Below, in pieces: positions 50,902 to 61,098 of a DNA stretch of 64,000 nucleotides. The stretch is from Sorex araneus (taxonomy: Eukaryota; Chordata; Mammalia; Eulipotyphla; Soricidae), in NCBI RefSeq assembly GCF_027595985.1, contig NC_073303.1, forward strand, positions 332,927,179 to 332,991,178, written 5' to 3'. Position numbers and translations under genes: made by a program. The first letter of the stretch is position 1. Every line of letters starts with the position of its first letter. The notes under the pieces were generated by a model that ran no database searches, was not told where the DNA came from, and was given only the letters and a program-made list of their open reading frames with translations.

Positions 50902-51692
50902 CAATAAGAATATTCTTAAGGAAATACCCTTATTGTAAAATTATTTGAGGTGCTTTATCTTCTACATAAATATGAACATAAGCTGTTTCCAAGTAGTAAT
51001 TATTGTCTTTTATCCCCAATTCCTTTTTTAAAACCACTGAAATTTGTTTCCCAATGAAATATAAAATTTGCATAAATCTTATAAATTAAAAAATTATATA
51101 AATTTACATAAAATTGAACCTGGTTATGAGATAACAGTTATTGGAGTATCCATATTATATCTGAAATCTTACTCCCATTTTTAAAAATATGATCCCCATT
51201 AAGCAAAAAAAGAGACTAGGAAAGAGATAAAGAAGTCCAAAGGGAGAATGCCAAAAGTCAGATAACTATGACAAATGAGAGGGAAATTTATAGTGCCTTT
51301 AATTATATAAAGATTCAAGATCCTTAAACCACTTTAGAAAGTATTAATGTGAGAGAAAACATAAGCCAACTGCTAAAATCTTAAATTTAAAGCTCTAAAT
51401 TTTAGTCAGTTTTTAACGGAAATATAAGTTTACCTCACAAAAATAATCTATGTTTAGTCATAAGTATTTCATTCTTGAGCTGTGGCACTTCTCAAACCAG
51501 GAAAGTCTGATGTTAGGATTCTGCCTTCTGAAGATAAACAGAAGTCAGTGCTTATACACTGGTCCTTTTGGCAAACTGGTGAAAACGACCTTTAAAAAGC
51601 CAACAATTTCAAGGTACTGAACCCAAGAAACATTGGAAAAGCACAAACAACACTTTATCACATTTATCACTTTTTTAAAAGCTATCAATTAT

Positions 51693-51698
51693 TTTATT
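51693..51698 (-). terminator. ESCO1: Candidate poly-A signal of ESCO1
   Basis: On the minus strand, AATAAA is followed 30-50 bases later by GTGTTGTTTGTGCTTTT, a good GU-rich downstream element. Confidence 0.6.
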
Positions 51699-52088
51699 AT
51701 TTTACTCTACATTATATACATATCATAAAAGGCCACAGCAGTTTTTCAACATATAAACCCTTTAAAAGTAGAGGGCACAATGAAGGATAGACAAGTATCG
51801 AAATGAAGTTCCATAACAAGGGTATATACTCAGTGTAGTACTTCTGAGCAATAACAACGCAGATACCAAGTTATCCAGGTTTAGCTGTGACTATTCCATA
51901 CATGTTTAAAAACCTCTTTGGGATTAATAAATAGCCTAAGTGTGCCAAAGTTGCCATTTAAAAAAAAATGACACTACAATAATAAACTTCAAGGGGTACT
52001 TAACACTAGCTCTCCATTAGTAGGTCCCTAAAAGAGAGACGAAAGAAAAAAATCAAAACTCAAATTCTTCATAAACCCGGAGTGGTGC

Positions 52089-52252
52089 TTTTTTTTGGGA
52101 GGGGGTGGAGAGGTTTGGGGGCCATTCCTAGCAATGCTCAGGAATCAATCCTAATGGTACTTGGGGGACCATATGGGATGCCAGGGATTGAACCCAGGTT
52201 GGCCATGTGCAAGGTAAACACCCTACCTGCTGTACTAAATCTCTGGTCCCTG
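52089..52252 (-). mobile_element. SINE in the ESCO1 3' UTR
   Basis: Minus copy, therefore in the ESCO1 mRNA sense. The antisense box B GGGATTGAACCC is visible on the plus strand. Similar GGAG...GCTTTTTT sequences flank it. Confidence 0.85.
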
Positions 52253-52773
52253 GAGCTTTGCTTTTTTATAAAGGGTCATCATCAAAGTATCTTTCAGAGT
52301 CTCTTCTTAAATAATAACAAAAACTGTCTTCTGCTCTGTGAAAATACATCTTTAAAACTAACTGGTATCAGCAGATTCATATAAAAAAATACAGTACACC
52401 AAGCTACACTGGTATATTTCCGTATTAAGAACTTCAAAATATACTTATCAACTGAGACCATAGTCCTTGCATTAGTTTTCAGTCCACTATGAACAATTAT
52501 CCGCTGCATGTAAACATGTCTAAATAAGTATAGATAAAATACATCAATCATAAATTTCTGTAAAAGATAATAAAATATCTTCTTTAAAAAACAAAACAAT
52601 AAGCTATTACTGCATTGTTTCCAATTTATGAAAATGGAACAACCTTATGGCTGTTGCCAATCCTGAGTTCATTATAATAAAAATGGCCCTAGTTCCTGGT
52701 TAAAGTCAGCAACCGATCCATTTCTCTCATTTCTCTTCAGTAGATCTTCTAGTACTGGTGGCAAGAATCTGTT

Positions 52774-52921
52774 TTAGGTATTATTTTGTCCATTAATAAA
52801 ATTATATACCAAAAACTGACCAGTGCCACAGTACTGAGTTGCAAACAGTTTTCCATCAGGCGTAGGATCTGAGAAAGCAATTTCTTCTTTACTCAAGTAT
52901 GAGCCATATATAAAATTGCTC
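52774..52921 (-). CDS. ESCO1: ESCO1 last coding exon (C-terminal 48 residues and stop)
   Basis: Minus strand. The exon completes the split Arg, then encodes [40 protein letters not shown] and FINGQNNT, then TAA (52776-52774). The acceptor TTTAAACAG|G is preceded by a T-run (52925-52939 on the plus strand is A-rich). By human numbering these are residues 793-840; the Asp of FSDPT falls at 810, a residue reported as catalytic in ESCO1. The terminal NNT differs from the NST I remember in human. Confidence 0.96.
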
Positions 52922-53770
52922 CTGTTTAAAAAAAAAAAAGGGGGGGATACAGAAAAATCACAGTATTTTTAATCATTAAAACTGGAAAAACCTGTCATAT
53001 ACAGTTTGACTAGAAGGACATTTTAGGTATATTGCTTTAAATCATTGAAAATAACTGTTCATGTAAAATATTATAGCTTGCCATCAACAGCAGTTTAACA
53101 TTTACTCCACTCTTTTCAACATTCATCAAGAGCTAAGGATAGTCCAGGGGTTAAGGCACTTACCCTACATACAAGTGGACCCATTTGGATCCCTGGTACC
53201 ACAAATGGGCCCCTGAGCACTACCATCAAAGAGCCAGGAGTAAGCCCTAAATACTGCCAGTATGGCCTCCATACCAACCATGAGTAAGCTCTGAGTATCA
53301 CCAGTGTGGCCCCCACACCACCCAACAAATACTCATCAACTCTGAGTAGAAGGAACTTACTCAACCTAGTAAAAGAGTAATGGTGAGTACCAAAGTCAAT
53401 AGTAAAAGATTATAACTGTTCCCATAGATTAGGACCAAGGTAAGGTTATTTACTTTTATCTCTTCTAGTCAACAATGTAATCTGTTCATGAAATTAGCAT
53501 ATTTCAGTGAAAAGTTTTCAAGAGTTGAGAATAAATAATCAAGGTTTATATATATCTATCCTTGGTAGCTACTATGCACATTTCACATGCAAAAGAGCAG
53601 ATGTTGCATGGCCCCCAGGCATCACCAGAGCTCCAAAGCATTGAGCTCAGTATTGCCCCTGAGCAGTGCTGGATGTGATCCAAAAAACAGAAGAAATTTT
53701 TGTCCTTCAAAGGATATCAAGAAGATGAAAAGACAACAATGAAATGATAGGGAAAAAAACTTGCAAATCA

Positions 53771-53942
53771 GGAACTGGAGCAATAGCACAGTGGGTAGCA
53801 CGTTTGCCTGCACGAGGCCGACCCGGGTTCAATTCCCAGCATCCCATATGGTTCTCTGAGCACCGCCAGGAGAAAATTCTGAGTGCAGAGCCAGGAGTAA
53901 CCCCTGTGCATCACTGGGTGTGACCCAAAAGCAAAAAAAAGA
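53771..53942 (+). mobile_element. SINE
   Basis: Plus copy with box A-like TAGCACAGTGGG and box B-like GGGTTCAATTCC. Near-duplicates of AAAACTTGCAAATCA flank it. Confidence 0.9.
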
Positions 53943-55043
53943 AAAACAAAACACAAAAAACATCAAAACACTTGCAGATCATGTATCTATAGTTGACAGG
54001 GACTTTACCTCTAGAAACTATGTGTCGCATGTTATACACCCATTTTCTATGACTCATTATCTGTAAATGACACAAACTGGTCATAGCAGGTCTAATTAAC
54101 ATCTTTCACTATACATACATATTTTTTCCTTTTTAGTTTTGGGGCCACACCCTGCAGTGCAGGCAAATGGGGTACTGTGGGGATCATGTGGCGCCAGAGA
54201 TCCAGCTTGACCTCCTGCAAGCAGTTCACCTTTCAAACTCCTTCACATATTCTGCCAACTCACCTCCTGCTTTCACTTTGACAACTACTATCCTCTCTAT
54301 CTATGAGCTTGTGTCGTTATTTTGTTTGTTCTGTTTCTGAGCTTGGCTGGTTGTTTTCTATGGGCTTTTTTGTTTTGTTTTGTGCTCAGGAATCATACCA
54401 CATAGGGCCCAGCGATGAAGCCCAGGTTGGCAGCATGCAAGGCAAGCGCCCAACCCACTATACTAGCTCTCTCTGGCCCCTGAGCTGTTTTATGAATTTT
54501 TTTTGGATTCCACCTAAGTTTTTTCTCCTATGACTCACTGCACTTAGTATAATATCATTTCAGTCATGTGAAAAATGGCAAGATTTCCTTCCTTTTTGTG
54601 GCTTGACACATATATACATACTTTTGTTTTGGGAATGCACTGGCAGTGCTCAGGGCTTACAGTGACTCTGCAAATGGATCCAACCCGTGTTAGCCGCATG
54701 AGTGCCCTACCTGCTATTTTATCTCTCCTCCACTACAATTGTTTCCCTTATCCATTAACCCATCAATGGATATAAATATCAAAACTCAACCAGAAAATGA
54801 TAAACCAAGTAAAAACTGGCCGGGGGCTGGATGATAGCACAGTGAGTAGGGCGTTTGCCTTGCAAGCGGCCGGCCCGGGTTCAATTCCCAGCATCCCATA
54901 TGGTCCCTCAAGCAACGCCAGAAGTAATTCCTGAATGCATAATGAGCAAAAAATGGGCGCAGGCATAGTGCAAAAAATGAGTGCAGGCATTCCCTAAAGA
55001 TGACTTTTAAAGAGCCAATAGCACATTAAGAGAGTCTCATCTT

Positions 55044-55229
55044 GGGGCTGGAGTGATAGCACAGCGGGTAGGGCCTTTGCCTTGCACTCGGCCAACCTGG
55101 GTTCAATTCCCAGCATCCCATATGGTCCCCTGAGCACCGCCAGGAGTAATTCCTGAGTGAAGAGCCAGGAGTAACCCCTGTGCATTGCCGGGTGTGACCC
55201 AAAAACCAAAAAAAAAAAAAAAAAGAGAG
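55044..55229 (+). mobile_element. Young SINE with perfect target-site duplication
   Basis: Near-consensus plus copy with a long A tail. AGAGAGTCTCATCTT is exact at 55029-55043 and 55230-55244. Confidence 0.95.
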
Positions 55230-55650
55230 AGAGAGTCTCATCTTTAGGCATTAGGGAAATGTAATCAAATCCACAATGACACCACTTCACATTAACTAAA
55301 ATAGTTAAAGACAAATGTCGGAGAAATGTAGAAAACTAGAACTTTCCCTAATATATTCTTTATGGGACTGTAATACAGAACAACCTCTTCAGCAAAACGT
55401 CTTGCAGTCCCTCAACATATTGTACAGAACAGTTAACACATGGTTCATTAATTCTGCTCCTATATATATTGCCAAAAGGATAAAAAAAATCCAAATATTT
55501 ATTTACCAAGAGGAATATCCTAAAAATTTGTACATGAACATTCACAACATTATTGGTCATAATTGCAAAAAAGTGAAAACAACCCAAATGGTTTTCAAAT
55601 GAATAGACAGAATGTAACATACTCATATTGTTCAATGTTATCTGGCAGAT
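55230..55650 (+). mobile_element. Old L1 ORF2 3' fragment
   Basis: Plus-strand diverged L1: ACAATGACACCACTTCACA near 55274, ATTGCCAAAAGGATAAAA near 55470, and AATTGCAAAAAAGTGAAAACAA near 55561. Frame-broken. Confidence 0.75.
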
Positions 55651-55769
55651 TCCTGAGTGTGATATAGCTGAGTGGAAGCCTACATGGTTCTCATACCTGA
55701 GGTCCTAAATTAGCAACTCTGTAACAAAATAACAACTTTTTAAATTAATGAGTTTAAAAAAGAAAAAGA

Positions 55770-56062
55770 GGGGCTGGAGCAATAGCACAGTGGGTAGGGC
55801 GTTTGCCTTGCACGAGGCCGACCCAGGTTCGATTTCCAGCACCCATATGGCCCCCTATGCACCACCAGGGGTAATTCCTAAGTGCAGAGCCAGGAGTAAC
55901 CCTGTGGGGTTGGAGCAATAGCACAGTGGGTAGGGCGTTTGCCTTGCATGCGGCTGACCCAGATTCGATTCCCAGCATCCCATATGGTCCCTCAAGCACC
56001 GCCAGGAGTAATTCCTGAGTGCATAAGGCAGGAGTAAACCTTGTGCCGGGTGTGACTAAAAA
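55770..56062 (+). mobile_element. SINE inside the 3' part of another SINE
   Basis: The first plus copy (55770 to about 55914) breaks off at GGAGTAACCCTGTG. A full second copy starts at about 55915 (GGGTTGGAGCAATAGC). The first resumes after GGAGTAAACCTTGTG with GCCGGGTGTGACT and an A tail. The repeated GAGTAA-CCT-GTG reads as a diverged target-site duplication. Confidence 0.85.
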
Positions 56063-57489
56063 AAAAGCGAAAGAGGGGGCCGGAGCAGTAACACAGCAGG
56101 CAGGGCGCTTGCCTTACACACAGCCCACCAGGATCCAAATCCCAACACCACATATGGCTCCATGGACTGCCAGGAGTCAGCCCTGAGCACAGAGTAGCCC
56201 CAAAACCAAAACAGGGGGGAAAAACTGTTTAAAGAAAACAAAGTGGGGAGATAGTATAGGTTAAGGCACACAAGAGGCTTGTGTCCAACAGGATTTGTTG
56301 CCAGCACCGTAGGTCCCCAAGAGCCTTTGGGTACAGAGGAACCCCAACACCAACGGGCCCCGAGCAATGCTAGAAGTTGCATGGACATCCCAGGCACCAC
56401 AGGCCTGAGTAGCAGCACTGCATCCAATGCAGAATGGAGCACCTACACTGAACCAATGGCATAGAATTTTTTTTTTCTTTTTGGGTCACACCCGGCGATG
56501 TACAGGGATTACTCCTGGTTCATGCACTCAGGAATTACACCCAGTGGTGCTTGGGGGACTATCATATGTGATGCAGGGAATCAAACCCAGGTCAGCTACG
56601 TGCAAGGCAAATAAATGCCCTAGCCACTGTGCTATCACTCCAGTCCTCAGAATTTTAACCTATAGAGAAGACAGGGTTAGGTGCCGGAGGACTGACCTGG
56701 GTAGGCCGCACACAGAAGGCAAACAACCTACATACTGTACTTATCATTCCAGCCCCAAGATAGTTTTTATTGAATGAAACTTGCTTAGAAAAAATTGTGA
56801 GAGGGTGGCTGAAGTGACATTACAGCGGGTAAGGTGTTTTGCCTTGCACATGGCCAACCTGAGTCTGATACCCTCACCCCATAGTCTCTCCCAAACCTGC
56901 CAGGAGTGATCCCTGAGCGCATAGATGGAAATAAGCCCTGAGCAGTCAGGTGTGGCCCCCCAAAAAACAAAAAAAAAAAAAGATGTGAGAGGAGGGGCTA
57001 GAGAGATAGTACAACAGGTAAGGTGCTTGCTTTGCAATCAGCTGACCCAAGTTCAATCCCCAGTATTCTATATGGTCCCCTGAGCAAGACGAGGAGTGAT
57101 TCCTGAGCGCAGTGCCAGGAATAAATCCTGACCGCTAGGTGTGGCCCAAACACCACCTCCGACCAAAAAAAAAAAAAAAGTTTTGTTTTTTGAGGAAGAA
57201 GAGAGGAAGAGAGAAAAAGTGTTCAAAGATACACAGAGATAAGCAAACAAATAGCTCAAGGGAGAAGGTGGGCTTGAAGAGCAAACCCAACTGAGTTTGG
57301 TTAAAAGCACTGGGGCAGAGTGGAGCACTCCTGTCTGTGATACCGTGGGTAAAACCTGGACCTCCTGCTTGCAAAGCATTGTGCCCCAGTCCTTTGAGCT
57401 ATCATTCTGGCAATGAAAGCTCATTTTTATTCTGAAATTCTGCTTAAATTCTAAACTAATGGAAGCTATTTGAAGAATATTTTAGTTAC

Positions 57490-57677
57490 CTTAGGCATTC
57501 AATCATTCGAGAAGCAATTTTCTTGCGTCGCATCATGCTGAATACCCATATACGACTGATCCCACAGATTGCAGGTTCTGGCAATGTTGAGCAGCACCAG
57601 GCCTTTTGCCTTTCAAATCTGACTTTTTCTTCTTCTGACCTTATAACTGGAAGTTTCTCTTCTATGACTCTGTAGCC
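57490..57677 (-). CDS. ESCO1: ESCO1 coding exon (human residues about 730-792)
   Basis: Minus strand. The exon encodes [20 protein letters not shown], then [40 protein letters not shown] and CL plus a split Arg. The acceptor is ATATTTGTAG and the donor is CTAAG|GTAACT. The Ser of GISRIW falls at human 770, a reported catalytic position. The SRIWVF...RRKKIASRM segment is the acetyl-CoA-binding motif region of the GNAT fold. Confidence 0.97.
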
Positions 57678-58495
57678 CTACAAATATCAAAATGAGGAAG
57701 GGTACGGTTAAACTGCAAACATTAAATAGAGACTGTCTAGGGCTGACCTTTGTGAAAAGGTCACAACATCTGTCTGATTATTTTTGTTTTTGAGCCACAC
57801 ATGGTGATGCTCAGGGCTTACTCCCGGCTCCTGGTAGTGCTTAGGGAACCAGAAAACTGGACCCGGCTAAGCCACATGCACATGAGGCATCTGACCCTCT
57901 ACTCTATCTCTCTGGCTCCACATCTGTGTTATTAATGAAGTATAAGAAACACTTGTACTTTCACTTTTGTTTTAGGAAATAGATCTGGATATACATTCTA
58001 TTCTAATCACTACATGACTATCAGAGGAAGTTAATTATGCTTTAGTTCTAGAACTAAACATTGGGAATACCTAACCACCTCTTTCAGACATTTTTGAGAC
58101 ACTAAATAAGGCAACACATACTAATCACCTTGCAATATCCGTGGTCCATAATAGGAACTGAATGTTAGTTTTCTCTACCTCCCACATTCTAAGAATCACC
58201 AAAATTATATATAAAAATTCATGAACCAGAGTGATAATACAGTTCGTAGGGCATTTGCCTTGCAGGCTGTTGACTCAGGTTTGATCCCCAGCACCATGTA
58301 TGGTCTCATAGCCCTTCCAGGAACAATCCCAGAGCAGAGGCAGAAGTGCTTAGCACCACTGTGGCCCACCAAAAAAAAAAAAAAAAAGGGAACAGCACAG
58401 TCACATATGTATCTATGACAGGTACCGATTCTAGGGCTCATGATTATAGAAACCAGGAATATGGATGGCAGAGAATATCAAGAATTTAAAAATTA

Positions 58496-58672
58496 GGGCC
58501 GGAGCGATAGCACAGCGGGTAGGGCGTTTGCCTTGCATGCGGCCGACCCGGGTTCGATCCCCGGCATCCCATATGGTCCCCCAAGCACCGCCAGGAGTAA
58601 TTCCTGAGTACAGAGCAGGAGTAACCCCTGAGCATCGCTGGGTGTGACCCAAAAAGCAAAAAAAAAAAAAAA
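58496..58672 (+). mobile_element. Very young SINE
   Basis: Closest to the consensus of all plus copies: box A-like TAGCACAGCGG and box B-like GGGTTCGATCCCC, with an A tail of about 15. TTAAAAATTA-type duplications flank it. Confidence 0.93.
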
Positions 58673-60164
58673 ATTAAAAATTATACATCTCCTCTGTAAC
58701 TATAGCTACCCCCCAAAGTGTCCAGTTTTATAACAGAATATGGTTGAAACAATCAATAACACAACTGCAAACTATCCCCCAAAATTAAAAAACCACAAAG
58801 ATTTGAAACGTAAAATTAACTCAATTTCTACATGGAAATGTCTATGAATTAATCATTTCACATCCCCAAGTTACCTTATCAGCTATTTAGGTCAGTTTGT
58901 TATAACCAGCAAAATTCAAGGATAGAGAAGAGTTCAGCAGGTAAGGTGCTCACCTCGTGCACAACCAACCCAGGCTCATTCCTCAATAACACAATGGTCC
59001 CCCCAAGCACCACCAGGAGGAAGTCCTGACCACTGCTGGTTGAGGCAAAAAAAAAAAAAAAAAAACCTGAAGCTCATAAAACTACCCAATTGCAGGCTGA
59101 TTATTTATCAATCTCTTAGTATAGGGCCCATTCCCAACAGTGCTTGGCCTGGTGCGACAGGCACGATGGTGCCCAGGGGTCACCAAGAGGGGCAAAACCT
59201 GCACTGCTGGGCCAGTGATCAGGGGAACAGTTTGCCAGGGATAAAAAGTCTGAGTCTCCACATTCGAAACACTTGAGCCATATCCTGACCCCTGAAGCGG
59301 AGTAGTCTTACAGAGAGGGCCTCCCAGGACCATTCTCTGGGATACCTGGCCTGTCGTGTTGGCCTAAAGGTCAATGCTAAGGCCTTTTAATGAGGCACTG
59401 CCTGGGCCCCAGGGACCATATGGTACTGGGGCTCAAACTCAGGGCCTCCTCATGCAAAACAAGCACTCTAACCCTTTGCACTACCCTACCCAGTTCCAAG
59501 AGTATTTTCATTTTTTTAAATTGGCTTTACTTTTCTGATAGTAGCCCTACCACTGAGCTACACCCTCCCCCGGTACCCTGAATATTTTTTAAATGCAATT
59601 TTACATAAAGAAATTAATCCATTGGGCAGGAATTAATAAAGGGTGTAAGGCCTAGCACAGACTACCCTGATTCCAGCCCTGCCACAGCTTATATTCCCCT
59701 GAACACTGCCAGGACTGATTCATCAGCACAGAACAAGGCATAAGCCCTGAGCACTTCCTTCTGCCAGGTATGGTCCAACATTCCCTATCACACACATATG
59801 TACAGAGACACACAAAATGGAAAGGAAAAACTGCAGGCTTGTTTTGAATGTTTTATTAGAACACTTTATGATGCATATATCTGTGGGGTCAAATCCACTG
59901 TGTATTGAAGACACAAGCAAGAACTCACCTTAAAATAAGACAAAATTCAAATGGGGTAATGTCTCAAAGTCAGCACAATTAAAGAATCCCAAATCTTCTG
60001 TTTGCTCAAAATGTTGTTACTTTATGACTCAAAATATGAATAAACATCCCTTTTCCTATGATTCCACCGTGTACTTTTAAACATAATTTAGCTTCTGAAT
60101 ACAAGTCAAGGCCATCAAAGAAGTGAGTAGTGATCTATTCTGAGTATCAGCAACTTTTTAATTT

Positions 60165-60345
60165 TTTTTTGGTTTTCTTTGTTTTTTGGGTCACACCTGG
60201 CGATGCTCAGGGGGTTACTCCTGGCTCTGCACTCAGGAATTACTCCTGGCGGTGCTCGGGGGACCATATGGGATGCTGGGAATCAAACCCAGGTTGGCTG
60301 AGTGCAAGGAAAACGCCCTATCTGCTGTGCTATCATCCAACCCCA
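60165..60345 (-). mobile_element. Antisense SINE with target-site duplication
   Basis: Minus copy with the antisense box B GGGAATCAAACC. AGCAACTTTT flanks it on both sides (about 60149-60158 and 60348-60357). Confidence 0.9.
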
Positions 60346-60954
60346 TTAGCAACTTTTATAGAGAGTCAGATAATTAGTACTGTAGGGAATCAGAGATATA
60401 GTAAAGAGGTTAGGGGGCTGGCCTTACATGTAGCTGACCCAAGTTTGATCCTTAGAACCTCATCTGGTCCCCCAAGCCCATTAGGAGTGATTCCAGGAGC
60501 AACCCCTAAGCACTGCCCAGAAACAAAACACACACACACATTCTATTTTAGGTTTGGTAATCTATCTGGTCCCTGTTTCATCTACTCAGTTCAGTTCTTG
60601 GTAGTGTATGGAAACAGCCATAGATAACATAGAAATAAATGGCTTTGTTACAATAAAGCCTATTTACAAAAAGAGTCTGGATTTTTTTCACTTGGGGTTA
60701 TAGTTTACCAAGCTTGATTTATTCCATTGCTGAAGGAATAATTGTATTAGCATTTAATGGACACTTCCTAAATAAAACGTAATGGTTCTTTTGATAAAAC
60801 TAATTCCCAAGCAAGATACCTCTCGACTTAATAAAAAACTGAACATGGGAATTCATTCACACTTTCTTCTAACATAAAATGTCGATAAATTTATCAGGAT
60901 TATGCTACAGAATACAGAGAAAACTTTTAAAGACTCTAAAACAAAAAAACTTAC

Positions 60955-61098
60955 CCACTGGATATGTTCCGCAATTAGACAGCCAACTACTTTTTTATCA
61001 TTAGAAATAAAGAGAAGTGTTTTAGTTCTGGAATAGCACATTAGTGGAGCCTGTTGGAAACCTAAATCATTATCAACCATCTCTCTAATTTCGTCGAC
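60955..61098 (-). CDS. ESCO1: ESCO1 coding exon (human residues about 682-729)
   Basis: Minus strand. The exon encodes VDEIREMVDNDLGFQQAPLM, CYSRTKTLLFISNDKKVVGC and LIAEHIQW, exactly 48 codons with phase 0 at both ends. The acceptor is TTTATTTTGCAG and the donor is TGG|GTAAGT. It covers the first strands of the acetyltransferase domain. Confidence 0.97.

Larger units (their letters stand above)
48886..51674. other. Intergenic region between convergent GREB1L and ESCO1
   Basis: Contains unique AT-rich sequence (48886-49323, 49556-50110, 50150-50510, 50918-51674), a young SINE (49341-49538), a truncated SINE head (50113-50149), and two antisense SINEs (about 50517-50694 and 50727-50901). No gene is seen. 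Confidence 0.75.
51675..52773 (-). other. ESCO1: ESCO1 3' UTR
   Basis: About 1.1 kb of AT-rich sequence after the ESCO1 stop, read on the minus strand. It contains one SINE in the mRNA sense (52089-52252). The 3' end is placed from the AATAAA at 51693-51698. Confidence 0.65.
52922..57489 (-). other. ESCO1: ESCO1 last intron, very SINE-dense
   Basis: Holds old plus SINEs (53127-53325, 53590-53690), a young plus SINE (53771-53942), minus pieces (54132-54215, 54372-54480, 54625-54735), old antisense L1 sequence (about 54230-54780), and a 3'-truncated plus SINE (54826-54946). It also has a young plus SINE (55044-55229), a sense L1 piece (55230-55650), a nested SINE pair (55770-56062), and SINEs at 56077-56210 (plus), 56235-56430 (plus, degenerate), 56466-56655 (minus), 56680-56760 (minus fragment), 56803-56980 (plus) and 56996-57168 (plus). 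Most plus copies are antisense to ESCO1. Confidence 0.78.
57678..60954 (-). other. ESCO1: ESCO1 intron
   Basis: Contains SINEs (57785-57920 minus, old; 58228-58388 plus; 58496-58672 plus; 58921-59062 plus; 60165-60345 minus; 60380-60530 plus) and degenerate pieces at about 59110-59490. The rest (58680-58900, 59500-60150, 60540-60950) is unique AT-rich sequence. Confidence 0.78.

Noticed and set aside
50674-50948. Recurring open frames reading like GYSWLCTQELLLAVLGGPYG across the window
   Set aside because: Antisense or frame readings of the SINE body. They appear at nearly every full SINE copy.
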